A stretch of DNA of 64,000 nt from Synaphobranchus kaupii (GCA_029718625.1 CM056389.1:22415381-22479380), one strand, 5' to 3'; shown: positions 1 to 11,490, counted from the first letter of the stretch. The notes: generated by a model not told the origin, from the sequence alone. Translations and numbers: made by a program.

Positions 1-449
1 ATAATAACCAGCATCATTTTACAGTTGGTATTTAAAGAATGGCTTCTTAATGGGAAACAAATAGCGATGAGCCTGTCGTAGGCTAAAACGCAGAGACTGA
101 ATGCTTCCATTGATGAAAAGTAGTCAACGAAGAACATCTGTGCTAAGCAAGGGTTGAAGTACACAAACTTTGAATCAAATAGATACATGTGGATTGCTTG
201 AGGTATGAGAGAGGAGCTCAAACTAATGTCCACCACTGCCAGGCTGAACACAGCCATGTACTTCGGTGTGTGGAGGGTTTCTGAGAACCATATGATCAAC
301 ATCAAGATTGCATTTAACACAAGTGTCAGGACGTAAATAACTGCCAGAAATATAAAGTAATAGTGTCCATTTTTTAGCGCGTAGAAACCTCTGATGTAGA
401 ATCCGACCGGTCGCGTGAAGTTGCTCAGGTCTTGCGTTGTTGTCTCCAT
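1..449 (-). CDS. Olfactory receptor OR1, copy A (5' part, runs off window)
   Basis: This is the first ~149 codons of a seven-transmembrane odorant receptor read on the minus strand. The rest lies left of the window. The start is placed at 449 because the METTTQ start is shared with the paralogue OR2, whose upstream sequence diverges. An in-frame ATG 16 codons further up has no counterpart there. The NFT glycosylation sequon, TM1, TM2, TM3 and the LAYDRLIAICF motif at the end of TM3 are present. It matches 43743-44191 without any difference that I noticed. Whether the remainder is intact cannot be told. Confidence 0.85.
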   Translation of the reverse strand, partial: METTTQDLSNFTRPVGFYIRGFYALKNGHYYFIFLAVIYVLTLVLNAILMLIIWFSETLHTPKYMAVFSLAVVDISLSSSLIPQAIHMYLFDSKFVYFNPCLAQMFFVDYFSSMEAFSLCVLAYDRLIAICFPLRSHSLNTNCKMMLVI

Positions 450-1159
450 TGACAGCTGGCTTATTTTTTTCAATCTGAAGTACAAAAGGCCGTTCACTCC
501 AAGTTAGTCTTTATAAACAACAATCTACAAACTCAGCGGGATTTTAACAGCAATTTCACATTTCCATTGAGTGATACTTAAGGGTCATTAAGAACATTAT
601 ATTTGTTTGCGAATGTTACATAGGCTATCATACGTTTTGGAAGTCACTGAAAATAATCGACAAAAATCCTTTCGGAATGAAAAGCGTTAGTCAATAATTG
701 CCGAAGGATCTCTCTCAAAGTTTCATCAATTTCCCTCGTCTCAAGTTGAACCTATTGCAATCGAGCTGTCTTAAAAGGTAACGCATGGGCGCAGATGTCG
801 ACGATATTCCTTTCAAGAAAGCTCTATACACACTTGTTGGAAGGCGTGCAATGCAACACCAGTGTATCGTGAATAGTCCAGCCTGAACTCTGAAGAATGA
901 TGCGTACTATGCATATTTTTATAGCCAGTGCGGGACGTCAGGCAATAGGATAATTATATTATAATCCCGAATGGACTCGTTAGTTAGGCTACCTTTCTCT
1001 GGTACACTAAAGCTGTAGCATAATTAGCGGCATCTGCAAGACGCGTCTCTTGTGGTGCAATTAAATAGCCAATCTCTTCATTGAGATATAAGATATCGCA
1101 CATCTCTGAGTGTTGTGTATTCGGTTCAGAAATGATACTCCTGTATATATATATATATA
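450..1159. other. OR1 upstream region, copy A
   Basis: AT-rich 5' flank of OR1, shared with copy B (44192-44901) and, more divergently, with the upstream region of OR2 (59283-60024). The retained similarity between OR1 and OR2 flanks shows that the old receptor duplication carried its promoter-proximal DNA. No TATA box or transcription start could be assigned confidently. Confidence 0.6.
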
Positions 1160-1372
1160 GTTAAATGCAAAAGTACTTGGTCCGTGACACATTTTTTTAT
1201 CGTTTTGTGTTTTGGCCCTGCTACTCCAGCACATCGGATTTGTAAAGAAATAATGATTATGTGGATAAAGTAAAGACTGTCAGGGGTATGTACATCCACA
1301 CTGGGCGATCCTGTCGGAATTACAGCCCTTTTTATGTATAGTTTCCCCATTTTAGGGGTCAAAAAGTATTCT
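1160..1372. mobile_element. Tc1/mariner-type MITE (copy A)
   Basis: About 210 bp with the layout of a common teleost non-autonomous mariner-like element: a start resembling GCAAAAGTACTTGGTC, a TTTGTGTTTTGGCCCTGCTACTCC-like block, a CAGCACATCGGATTTG segment, and a terminal CCATTTTAGGGGTCAAAAAGTATT. The related copy at 31586-31800 starts CAGTGCAGTCCAAAAGTATTTC. The same insertion lies upstream of OR1 in copy B and upstream of OR2, so it predates the receptor duplication. The family assignment comes from memory of fish repeats. Confidence 0.65.
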
Positions 1373-1380
1373 GAATAAAT

Positions 1381-1383
<3 letters not shown>

Positions 1384-1416
<33 letters not shown>

Positions 1417-1429
1417 ATATATATATAGC
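1384..1429. repeat. (TA)n microsatellite, copy A
   Basis: Alternating TA tract interrupted by TTTT. The copy B tract is 18 bp longer, which makes this one of the few differences between the duplicates. Confidence 0.95.
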
Positions 1430-1440
1430 TATCGAACGAG

Positions 1441-1545
1441 CCCCAAACCATCACTCTGTTGCCAGATATGGAGTAGATGTGGATGGATCACTTTAAGGGT
1501 TGTTTCTCCTGACTCATTTTCTTATAGAACTGTAAGCCTGAAAAT
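1441..1545. mobile_element. Fragment of a foldback/MITE family (copy A)
   Basis: The stretch with CCATCACTCTGTTGCCAGATAT, ATGGATCACTTTAAGGGTTG and TTTCTCCTGACTCATTTTC matches the arms of the foldback element at 32480-33735. Only one arm is present here. The same fragment is at 45201-45305 in copy B. Confidence 0.7.
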
Positions 1546-1649
1546 TATTGATTGTCAGTCATAAACCCTGGGTTACTGAGCAGGTGGCGACTTCCTTGAA
1601 GGTGCAATAAAACAATTCACCAGGTGGCCTAAGAATCTACTGTTCTACC

Positions 1650-2519
1650 TGTAAATCCCGCGCAGCTAGACCAATGAGGGAATAGCACGGAGCGAAGGTT
1701 TAAGCATGATATTTTCCGCTGTTGCTGTGGGAAAAGGTAAGAGTTTTGAAATGTTACTGTTCTTACAACCGGATGAGACTGCTTCTTTAAATTTGCGGGA
1801 TCAGCTAGTAATTGGCCACGTGTCAGAGGAAACAGTACCACTTTGCTTCCCGCTCTAAGTCTGGTCTGCAGGCTGACCCCAGCTTATCCAAAAAGGCAGC
1901 CTGTGTATATTATATTAACTGTCAGCCACCAACGCTGATTCTATACTCATATGTATCTGACTCCAATTTAATTATTATTATCTAATTGCAATGTAGAATT
2001 TATAGTTGATTTGTTAAAGTGCTCTCATACTCTTGAACCTGTTCTCTGAACTGGATGCGCTGGTTCCACCGGGTGCTACATACGGCCGTTTATGTACACC
2101 ACTCACGGCTGACTAGATGTCTGCATTTATCTCAGAGGTTGCGGAAGAGGCCACTTCATTAGGTATAGCCTATCCAAAAAGACTCAGGGACCCGAGAAGA
2201 TAATATTGGCAACACCCGTTCTCAACATGTATAAACGTCATGCAGAGAGGATCTAACTTAAGACATAGTTCTACGGGTGCAATACTCGTGATACATTAAG
2301 CTTAACTAGTCAATCTCCCTAGATCAGCAGAGGGGGTAACCCAGACTGAGGAAATTAATCAACTCATTACCGTGTTAACAGAGATAGAAGGTCTTTTTCA
2401 GAGAAACCACACAAATCAAGTTTAACAGTTTACCAGGTAGGTTCTTTACTTTAAAATAATCAATTATGGTTACAGGTTACAACACAACATATTCAAAATA
2501 GAGTATAGAGTAAAATACT
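1650..2519. repeat. LTR-like dispersed repeat, uninterrupted copy (copy A)
   Basis: This 870 bp segment is homologous to 28287-30085 once the 923 bp hAT insertion and its TSD duplicate are removed (868 bp left). Both copies start at TGTAAATCCCGCGC and end at GAGTAAAATAC, with unrelated DNA outside, so this is a discrete repeat. Its size and TGT start suggest a solo LTR, but no internal region, matching CA end or target duplication was found. Part of it (about 1945-2000) resembles 5147-5200 in inverted orientation. Confidence 0.6.
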
Positions 2520-4180
2520 AAGTCATACCTGGCAATCGCTACACACAAGACACAAAGTGAGATGTGCGGGAGAGTCTGGCTACAGCTTTCCCAGAGTTCT
2601 CTGTTTCCTATGCTTATAACCCCAAATTCTGTGTTTGATCTGGCTGCGGACGGTCGTAAAACCATAAACTGGCCAAAAGGCTAATATTGCACTTTTCGTC
2701 CCCCCTCCAAGGGGGGTTTGGCAGAAAGAGTTTCCTGTGGTATAATTCCACAGCGGCAGTTTACTCCTGAGTTATGAAATATATATTTCTTCCATGTTGA
2801 CCATTTAGGAAATATAGGCCATTGCACCACACACACCAAGACCATCAAAACGATATCAAACATGAATAGGTCTACGTTCGTGTTGTCATGAGAACCCCAT
2901 CTCTGCATAGTTTTCAAATGTGATTAATATTAATGCCACAAACAGTTCCAGGATTCCTGTTGAGAACATTACATTATACCCTAGTTTCCCCTGTTCAGTC
3001 AGGTACATTAAATGTGTGTATCTACTCATGTAACACTTAGAACTGAACAATATATACTTATTCCTCTGGAAAAAGAGTGTACAATGTATGTTCCAGTGTC
3101 AGCACTATTTCCAGTATATACTGTACAATGTAGCATAAATATTCATCACATTTTAAGGTTTTTATGCTTTTTGAAGACCAAAGCAGTCTGTTCTGTTATA
3201 CCATGCTGTGTGGGCATTATTTGAATGAAAGGGATTGGATTGCAAGGCACTCTTGCATTGTCCGTGCGCGGGAGTTTCAAACAGACCAGGGTAGGACATT
3301 CTTGGACACCGTAAACCTTAGGCCAGATGGTCCCAGCAAACATCCCGGCACCAGATGCGTGACTTTACGGCTCTCAAAGATTACAAAGATTGTCACTTCC
3401 TGGTATTGTGTTCTCTTTAGGTGCCCTGGGGTGTCAAATCCTGTCTTACATACCCACCACATTTATCTTTGCCTCTTCACACGGGACTTCCAACTCCACC
3501 GCCCTAAAAATATGAGCCACAAAAAGCCCAAAGTTGTAAACGACAGCTGGAATGACTAGACATTAGAGGTTGAAAAAGGCACTCTTCAGCACATTGGACA
3601 GCCTTGCAACCCTTTGACTCCTAATGACGCCAGGAACCCAGTTCTGTTCACAGGCTGTAAAAGCCCTGGGTTCTTGGAAAATATTCTGGACTGAAACAAC
3701 ACTGTATGTATAAAGCATCTTATGTATTTACATGTGAATAACTGGATAATATTATTAATCAACTGGATTAATACCAATTGAAATGTGAGGTATGTAAAAG
3801 TATAAGAGGGGGCAAAATACATGAGTAGGAATAAAGAATGTGTTTGGAAGGGGGATTGTAGGTTATCAGGGATGTGCTTGTCCACAACAAGTATCTGGAT
3901 CACAGAGTGGCCATCACCTGGACCTCACCTGGTATCTAGATAAATGACAGGTAAAATCATAAGATCACGCGCCGTCGTACAAAGTATCTTATTGCTATCA
4001 CTAGATCGGGGGGGAGTAGACTGCAGTTTCTCTTCCTGGAGGAGAAGGGGGGTCTCTTGGGGGTTAGATTTTATAGCCCTCTTCCTGGCCAGACCTTATT
4101 TGGACAAACAAAGGGAATTGTGGAATGTGGAAAGCCTGCCCAGGATTGCATTTAAGGGAAGTCCAAAGGGACATTCAGGG
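2520..4180. other. No gene recognised; copy A spacer
   Basis: Only short open frames without family resemblance are present. The same DNA lies at 46280-47942. It may belong to the same repeat complex as the preceding LTR-like segment and the following minisatellite, but I could not assign it. Confidence 0.5.
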
Positions 4181-4512
4181 TGTATCTGCTTAACAGATCT
4201 CCTTGTGCTGTAGTGGCATCATAGTTCTTTCACTATGGGAGCATCTGCCTAACAGGTCTCCTGGTGCTGTAGTGGCATTATAGTTATACCCGTATAGGAG
4301 TATCTGCCTAACAGGTCTCCTGGTGCTGTAGTGGCACTATAGTTATACCCGTATAGGAGTATCTGCCTAACAGGTCTCCTGGTGCCGTAGGGGTACCATA
4401 GTTCTTCCATTCTGGAGTATCTGCTTAACAGATCTCCTGGTACCATAGTTATACCAGTATGGGAGAATCATCTTAACAGTTCTCCTGGTACCATAGTCAC
4501 ACTGTACGGAAT
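4181..4512. repeat. 59 bp minisatellite, about six units (copy A)
   Basis: Six tandem units begin with variants of TATCTGCCTAACAGGTCTCC, followed by a TGGTGCTGTAGTGG block and an ATAGTTATACCCGTATAGGA block. The third unit is nearly identical to the second. The last two are shortened and diverged. Copy B has the same units with one substitution seen (CACACTG versus CATACTG). Confidence 0.9.
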
Positions 4513-5970
4513 CATTTGGTTATACTTTGTTGGTGAACCTGTTCATGTTTCTTTGTCTTAGCAGCATGTTATCCTGTGTTTAGCTATAGGTATTGAATGT
4601 GTTCATATTTGCTCTCACAGTCTTAACCAGTGATTATTATCATTAATAAATTATTCTATTTATAGACCTGATTTGTGTGGTCTCCATGACTCTAATCCAT
4701 TTTATACCCTTTTCAGCCTAAATTACGACTGAATGCTCAGGGGGACAATTCTGACCAAGGACCAACTGATCAGTGGCCTGGTACAGCAAAAGTCTTTTGT
4801 GGTGTCCTCAAGTTGGGAAAGCAACCAAGTTCTGCCAGCAAAACGGGATTGGTGGTGCATGGTTCTGGTGACTTGGTGTGAAGAGAACCCCTGGACGTTC
4901 TACGTCGGTTCTTGTCAAATTCGCCTTAAGGAGCCCTCTGAATGCATGCTGACCTGGGCTCACAACTATCTATGTAAAAGATAATGCATGTATTGTGTTG
5001 GTTAGACCCCCAACCTCTGTGTTCTCCTCCGAACTGAGATTCAGCAATAGTGCTAATCCCGGGAGCATATATTGAGTAATGGTGGTACCCAAGGAAGAGT
5101 CGAGTGTAACCACTCCGAGCTCCAGGCATGATTACCAGAAACCAAATTCTAAATTCTAGTTTTATTTGGAGTCAGATAACTACGAGAGTAAAACATTTAA
5201 CATTAGGCAACATATTTAGGTGTATGTAACACTGTGATATCAATGTTTTTTATCTTAAGCCACCAGAGGGAGCCAATGTGTATGCGTTATAATGTACAAA
5301 ACTAATTTTATTCATTTTATGACATGTTTTGCATAGGGGTTTTGGACCCATAGATATCTACCCCCCTATACTGCTGAAAATATATAATTCTCACTTGGAA
5401 ATTATGCAAAAGTGAGTTTTATGAGCCCAAACTGTTGATTTGTAGTTAAATATATCTTTTTTATTTTTATTTGCAGCAGTGCACAATTTAGCCATTTGGA
5501 TAGATTTGGAGACACTAATGGACAACAGGATACACTGCTATATTTTGCATCATAGACCTTCACTAGTTCTGCATATCATCCTCAGATTTTGCAAAACTTG
5601 TGGACATGGAGTTTATGATCCAGGAAATGTATATATATTACCGATTTCACTTATGTAGCTCTCAGCAAAATAAAAAAAAAACTTTTTAAATTTTTTCCCC
5701 CAAAGTTTCTTTGCATTTGTGGCACTTTATTTTGACTTAAATTATGAAAATAAACAAATCTAAGTTTGTATTGTAAATGGTACACCTGTCTTCTTTCATT
5801 TAAGCCATTTACCAAGTTTATGTGATGCTCACACCTGGAGTTATAAAGCCTTAAACAGAGCACCCCTAAATAGGTGAAATTTGCCATCTGCGCCAAGTGG
5901 TTTAAACAAACATGTAAAAATACAGAGAAATCAAACTAATCTAACAGGGGAAGGCTATGTTAACTATGGA
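4513..5970. other. No gene recognised; copy A spacer
   Basis: AT-rich DNA with short open frames only. Bases 5147-5200 resemble an inverted stretch of the LTR-like repeat near 1945-2000. Homopolymer A and C runs near 5670-5703 differ in length from copy B. Confidence 0.5.
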
Positions 5971-5971
5971 A

Positions 5972-6064
5972 GTGTGTGTGTGTGTGTGTGTCGTGTGTGT
6001 GCGCGTGCGTGCGTGCGTGCGTGCGTATGTGTGCGTGTGCGTGCATGCACGCGCCTGCGCACGT
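5972..6064. repeat. (GT)n/(GCGT)n microsatellite, copy A
   Basis: A GT run followed by tandem GCGT and mixed GTGC/GCAC units. Relative to copy B (49734-49824), copy A has fewer GT and more GCGT units. Alternating purine-pyrimidine composition favours Z-DNA in principle. Confidence 0.95.
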
Positions 6065-6559
6065 GTCCTTTGTCTCTGAACAAAGGGGAGAAAACTGCGC
6101 ATGTAGGCCTGTGCAGCACAGTTGTATCTGCGTGGCTGAATAACCTAGCTTAGCAACAATTAAGTATCGGTCCAAGCAGTGCAGAAGACGGACGCGAAAC
6201 TGCAGCTCCTAACCGATAACGTTACATGCACCAAATGACTCGTTACTCACTGAATACCGACTATATTAATATTGTTAGTAATGTGGAGAGTTGAATGAAG
6301 AATTAGCATGCAGGAAGAGAGAAACCATGTGGGTTCTGTCACTCTATGTGTCAGGGGGGAGTGACGTGTGATGTGGGAGGAGCCCAACGCAGCAAGGGGA
6401 TTCATTTAGCCCTTAGACCACTAAGGCGGGAAACCCCGCAGATAAGGGAAGGAGACAAGACAAGGAACACACACACACCACAGCTACAGACCGGCTCACT
6501 GTTACACACGAGCCAGAAATAAAACGCCCTCTCGATAACAAGACGCACAAGAACAGGCA

Positions 6560-7340
6560 AGCAGCACAATGGCACAAACAAAACACACAGCAAACAAACA
6601 CCGAAAACTAATGCAAATTAGTATACCAGGGCGAAAGGAACGGAGATCTAACATTCCAAGGCTACTCAGACTCGCCGTAAAACACAAACCTGTCAATATA
6701 CGCCCAGTCTTCCCCATAGGAAGACATGCACTAAAAGACGAAACCGGACCATAGTTCCGAACAAAATCGTCAAACTCCATGTACGGAGATAGGTGCCAAA
6801 AGGAACGAACAGGACAGGCTGCACCGGACAGTTACCGGCTAAAAGACCAAAACGAGTTAGAGAATAAAAGCCCTGCCACTTGGTAAAGAGGAATGTAAGG
6901 CGGAGGCGAAGGAACAGAGATAACGTTCCGTGGCTACATCCACGGAGAAAACATTTTACAGACGAGCCGACGGAGCACCGTCGTCCCATAACTTTACTAG
7001 CAGAATGACTAATGCAAGTTTACAGGAAAACACACGCCCCAGCCTCCCAGCAAAGGGAAATGAAAAGAGGTGAAGGAACAGAGCTAATGTTCCGATCTTA
7101 AGAAACGCGCAATCCCGCGCAAACATGTCCACAACATCACCCAAGTTCCATATAAGGGGAGACTCACCCGGAGAACGAACAGAACTACAGTTCCGAACAA
7201 AAATCGTCCCACAGGTAAAAAGGGCGAAAGGACAGCTGCAACAAAAGACAAACGCAAGCTCAAACAAAAATACACGCCCTGCCTCTAAGAATAAATAATG
7301 CCCTAAAGTCAGTATGATAAAATGCCCTGTCTCTTAGTAA
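6560..7340. repeat. Degenerate tandem block with GGAAC...GTTCC cores (copy A)
   Basis: Blocks of the form GAAAGGAACGGAGATCTAAC, GAAGGAACAGAGATAACGTTCC and GAAGGAACAGAGCTAATGTTCC occur near 6636, 6920 and 7073. AGTTCCGAACAAAATCGTC-type blocks occur near 6754 and 7190, and CCCTGCC-type blocks near 6870, 7276 and 7332. The order recurs, so this looks like diverged repeats of about 150-290 bp. Family unknown. Confidence 0.55.
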
Positions 7341-8580
7341 AAGGCAATAGATCTAGGTAAAAACGACAAACAAAGGACAGACCAGAAAGCGGAGACTGAA
7401 ATGAGCACACAAAACAGGAATTAAACCTGACAGCTCAAGCACAAAGCCAAGTCCCGCAAAACTCAACGGAGCAAAATGGTCTCCTTAAAAACACTAGACC
7501 AAACTTACCTACTGGCTAAAACTTTAAAAGGGCTATATAAACCACACACAAAACAGAACAAGCAACAAACACTCACACTCAACAATCACAAACCACAATT
7601 AATCTCGAAGCCCAGAACAAAAGGAACATGGGCTTAAATAGCTCACCGGCAAGTATGTACAGCTGTGCAACGTATATGGGACTTCCTCGCGGGAAGAAGG
7701 AACTGAGCCAAAACTCCACCACCGAAGCAGCGCCCACTAGTGGCGACCGAGGAACACGACCGCAAGGGAAAAGGGTCATAAACCATGACACTATGTAGGT
7801 AGCCAATTCGAACAGGGTAAACACGGTGAACATAACTCATTAAAATAAACAGTAAACGGACAGATATAACCACACAGATTCACATTAACCCAATAAGACT
7901 AAACTAAACTGTAGCTACTGCCTGGAATGCTTAGTCAGTCTTACGGAGATACTTCCACCCGTGTTGTCATCTCCGGTGGTCGCTGTTGAGCTCCTGGGAA
8001 CACACGGTCGTGGAATTGTGAATTGTGAGGTTTTCCAGCAGTCAGAGCCGGTGTCCTTTTCGCGGCATTGGTGGCGATGACAGCTGGTCTCCCTCCAGTC
8101 GTCTGGGGGTGTCCCTCTCGCTGTTTGTAAAAGTTTGTTTTGCTGAAGTTTCTTGTGGTCAGCTAGCGCAGTGCTGCACGCACTCTAGTTCACACGGGGG
8201 ATGAAGTAAACTTATTCACCGCAAGGCGAGCTAAGTCAGTGGCCCCTTGGAGAGCCACGTTCTCTGTGTTTTCACAGAAATCTCCTCAGCAATAGCAGCA
8301 ATCCTCTGCGTTCTGCGAACCCCAGTATTAGGAGAACTCCACAGAATTGTGGGAGTTTCGGAGCTCTGAACGCCACCGTGTTGTGGGAGTCTCAGGGAAA
8401 AGTGACCAAGTCCGCTGGATGCAAGGGCGAGAAGAAAGGGGCGATGGTCGTCACTCAGTTTTATTAACTTGGTGGGGGGAAGGGAGCCTTCACACCGGTT
8501 CACTGTGTGATGAGGATTTTAAACGCCGCGCGCGCAGATGACGTCATCAGACGCTCCTCCATGTTCTTAAAGTGACAGTC
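7341..8580. other. Unassigned GC-richer spacer (copy A)
   Basis: Includes a TATA-like GGGCTATATAAACC near 7530 and a GGGCTTAAATAG word near 7631, in a style often seen at ends of fish repeats. Bases 8290-8540 are GC-rich and CpG-containing (for example CGCCGCGCGCGCAGATGACGTCATC). No coding exon could be supported. Confidence 0.4.
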
Positions 8581-8811
8581 AGTGGCTGTATCCCAAACCG
8601 CATACTTCCATGCTCCGAGCACGCATAGCGAGCATGCATCCATCTTGGAGTGCGAGTCCAAAAACTGCGGTAGTACGGAGCACGGATAAAGTACCTGGAT
8701 GCGTGCTCCGTTTGTTCAAAATTCAAAGTATGCATCGACTCTTGCTCCGACCAGAAAAAATCCCATCATTCCTTTCAAGAAAAAAGTCAAGACCAAAAAT
8801 TTACTATCATA

Positions 8812-8863
8812 ATGGCGGATGACAGCACGGAAGGCACTGCCTCTCCCGTTGCCTTCTACAAAT
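8812..8863 (+). pseudogene. Candidate first exon of the Harbinger accessory (Myb-like) gene, copy A
   Basis: ATG at 8812 opens 17 codons (MADDSTEGTASPVAFYK) ending at a strong donor, AAT|GTAAGTA. A short acidic first exon facing inward from one TIR fits the DNA-binding accessory gene of PIF/Harbinger elements. The SANT/Myb domain exon was not found, probably lost when the LINE inserted. The assignment rests on position and splice signal more than on sequence. Confidence 0.45.
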
Positions 8864-9221
8864 GTAAGTAATTTCAACATTTCTATGTGAACATTTTCAC
8901 AAGTTTGAAAAGATCTGGCACAGCACTATTTCTGTTGGTGTTTTAATACTGAGCTAGCTCAATAATTAAGATAACTTTTAGCTCCAGTTAGTTAGCTTTC
9001 TTTATGTAAATTGGACTGCAATTTGCTCGGTAACAGCTATAACTGACTTGCTAGCGAGCTGGATATCAACCCTCTTACTAGCTAGCGTCACACTAGTTAT
9101 CGTTAGTTAACTTAACTATAACACTAACGTCACTTGTGTTTAATGCTAGCTCATGTTAATATTTGGTATTGATGCATTATATTTTCTGGTTTTCCATTTG
9201 TGACACTAGGGACATAATGTT

Positions 9222-9375
9222 ATGTGTGTGGCCCCAGCCATGGTCCCTCTTGTTGGGGAGCATCCCAATGAGTGCACGGATTGCCCGTCGGGATAAGCGG
9301 AAGTCTGGCTGGAGATCCTGGTCGTCATAAAAATATTTGGCAAGGATGGGGACATTGACATTGATCCTGCCATAG
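9222..9375 (-). pseudogene. PIF/Harbinger transposase fragment (HARBI1-like N-terminal region), copy A
   Basis: Minus-strand translation of this segment gives a peptide containing NVPILAKYFYDDQDL, FRLSRRAIRALIGML and KRDHGWG in one frame. This resembles the start of Harbinger transposases, where an FRxSR helix precedes the DDE nuclease domain. No DDE region remains in the window. It lies inside the 33 bp TIRs, opposite in strand to the candidate accessory exon. Too short for any activity. Confidence 0.6.
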
Positions 9376-9635
9376 GTTGCAAGGCTCTCTCCCTAGAGAC
9401 ACATTTCCCAAGTATAATAAATATACTCTGCCTAACTTCAGTGCGTCTCTCTATTTGTGTAGTATTGACACCTAGTGGTTCAGATTGGAAACTTAAACGG
9501 GGAAAACTACATTAGGAGTTTGTAAATTAATAAAGTGCTACAATGTGAATGAACAGCACAATATGCGATGCAAAATAAAAAAAATTTTCATATACATTTT
9601 TTAAGTTTAATGATATGCAATGTTAACCAGTGTAG

Positions 9636-9848
9636 CTAGCTAGTCGGCTGTATAAGACAACCTACGTCGGTGCTGACAAGCGCAATTGTTCTACGAAGAG
9701 AAGCCCCCCTCTTCACCCCAGCTCTCCGGATGGCTTGCCTTCGTCGGATGCCGTTTTCAATAATGATCCGCCGTCTTACTCTGACAGCAGCCCGTCTTTT
9801 CTCTCTTTCAATGGAAAACCACCCCAGAAGCAACAGCACCACAAACAT
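9636..9848 (-). pseudogene. Possible upstream exon of the Harbinger transposase (basic N-terminus), copy A
   Basis: A 70-codon minus-strand frame starts MFVVLLLLGWFSIE and continues with a very arginine-rich stretch (RRAAVRVRRRI, IRRRQAIRR). It lies just upstream, on the same strand, of the transposase fragment at 9222-9375, which is where an N-terminal basic exon would be expected. No matching splice pair was confirmed. It could be a chance frame. Confidence 0.3.
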
Positions 9849-10551
9849 GGCTCCATTTCTACTAACTGCGTACCCAGTTGTTCACGCTCTGGTAAACAGC
9901 GCAAAAATAATCAAAACACAGACGATTGCTTACAATGCAAAGACAATTTTATTATGGGGTTGATTGTTTACTGAAAGGTATCCAATGATATAATGAATAG
10001 GCTGTCTTCCTAGCCATCCTTGCCTTCCACTGACTTTTCTGGAATAAGAACGCTAGCAAAAAGGATAATTCAACTGTTGTGGACATTGCTGGTTATATCA
10101 GAATATTTAATTAACAGCCGATACAGTAGCCTACAATGCCAGTTGATGTTATGCCTCTCAGGTTTATTTTTATTTTTTATTTTATTTTTTTTATTTATTT
10201 ATTTCGGCACGCATATAGTCACACTTCATCACAATTTCTGTAATATGCCCTGAACAAACACAGTACCTGCCGAAAAGGGATATGGGAAAAAGCAGACTGC
10301 TTATCAAGGTCCCGCCCCAATTCCCAAATCAAATTTGAATGTTCACATTATACATTGTTTAAAACAGATTGTTTCATATCACAACAGCTTCATATCACAA
10401 TTTGAATGTACATATCAACACAGCCATGAAAGTCAAAACCGCTTACAATGTTTTTGCACATTGTGACATTGTTTTCATTTCATGGTAACCCACTTTGTTT
10501 ATGTTTGGTAGTCCCCTACCATCTTCCATTTTATCCCACGCTTGAAGACCT

Positions 10552-11490
10552 TCAATTCGTAGACAATTTAATCTCAACATTTAAACTGTTCCAAAGCTTA
10601 ACCCCCGCAATAGATACAGAATGACCTCTGAGTGTAGAATTCATCAGCCTCTGCCTGCAAACCATGCCTCCCCCCAAGCCGTGTGTGTCACAACTTGAGA
10701 GGAAGCACGATTCACAAACAGAAATCGACGAATCATTCCACTTTTGTTTCATCATATCTTGTTCAAGATCTTTGAGTCTCTTTTCATTTCTAATTCTTTT
10801 TAAGGTTTTTGACACTGGTTTCTGATCCATAAAGTCACCACACATGAAAACATTTCTCTGTTTCATTTTTGCTAGTATTTCCCCCAGGCAATTGCTGAAT
10901 AAATCTATTTTTGAACTGGGTGCTCTGTAAACACAGCATATAACAGTTTTTTTACCTTTCAGCATTGACAATTCAATTGTTACACACTCCATTACATTTT
11001 CAACGACCATTGACATGCTTTCCAGAATCTCAAAATTTATGCTCTCATCAATAAACAGGGCAACCCCTCCACCAGATTTGTTACTTCTGCTCTTACACAC
11101 AAAATTATACCCTTCAAGGTGGAAGTCCATGCATTTCTCATCGTTCATCCAAGTTTCCGACACTGCAATGATGTTGAAAGTTTTAGCAAATGTCAATAGA
11201 TAATCCTGTATCTGGTCAAAGTTGGCGTATAAACTCCTGCTATTGAAGTGGATTATTGACAGCTTTCCATCCATGCTAATGTCCTCGTTGAACTGGTCTT
11301 CCAAGTAATATCCACATTTGTTTATTCCATTATAATAAAAGTGTCTGTCCAGATCAACTTCTTCATTCGGGTCTTTTGATCTTTGATGCTGGTTAGATGC
11401 CATACTCACTTTTTCATAATCAGCAATTTTATCCACCAATTCATTCATTTTAATCAGTGAAGCTTTTCTTTTTGGTTGAACTGAGTTCAT
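10552..11490 (-). pseudogene. LINE ORF2 remnant: APE-type endonuclease joined to C-terminal tail, copy A
   Basis: A 312-residue frame. Residues ~75-220 match the N-terminal half of an apurinic-type endonuclease (LSIIHFNSRSLYANF, VSETWMN, SGGGVALFIDE, VCCVYRAPSS-like block, NVFMCGDF). Directly after CGDF the frame jumps to a basic stretch and then HSVSIAGVKLWNSL, the typical end of LINE ORF2. The rest of the endonuclease and the whole reverse transcriptase are missing, so an in-frame internal deletion of well over 1.5 kb is inferred. Copy B differs by one residue (NSRSL versus NSRTL). Confidence 0.75.

Noticed and set aside
1126..1362. A 78-codon minus-strand frame present in three places (also 44868-45104 and 59992-60228)
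   Set aside because: It is the reverse reading of a non-coding mariner-type MITE. Conservation reflects the repeat.
3164..3559. A 131-codon open frame, identical in copy B (46924-47319)
   Set aside because: No family resemblance and heavily overlapped by frames on the other strand. Conservation is explained by the recent duplication.
1650..5200. Idea that the LTR-like repeat and the inverted similarity near 5147 delimit one complete retrotransposon
   Set aside because: The similarity is inverted and short. No coding region, primer site or target duplication was found.
5260..5274. CCACCAGAGGGAGCC, similar to a CTCF core motif (also near 49022)
   Set aside because: A single short match inside repetitive DNA, with one mismatch to the usual core. 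No supporting context.
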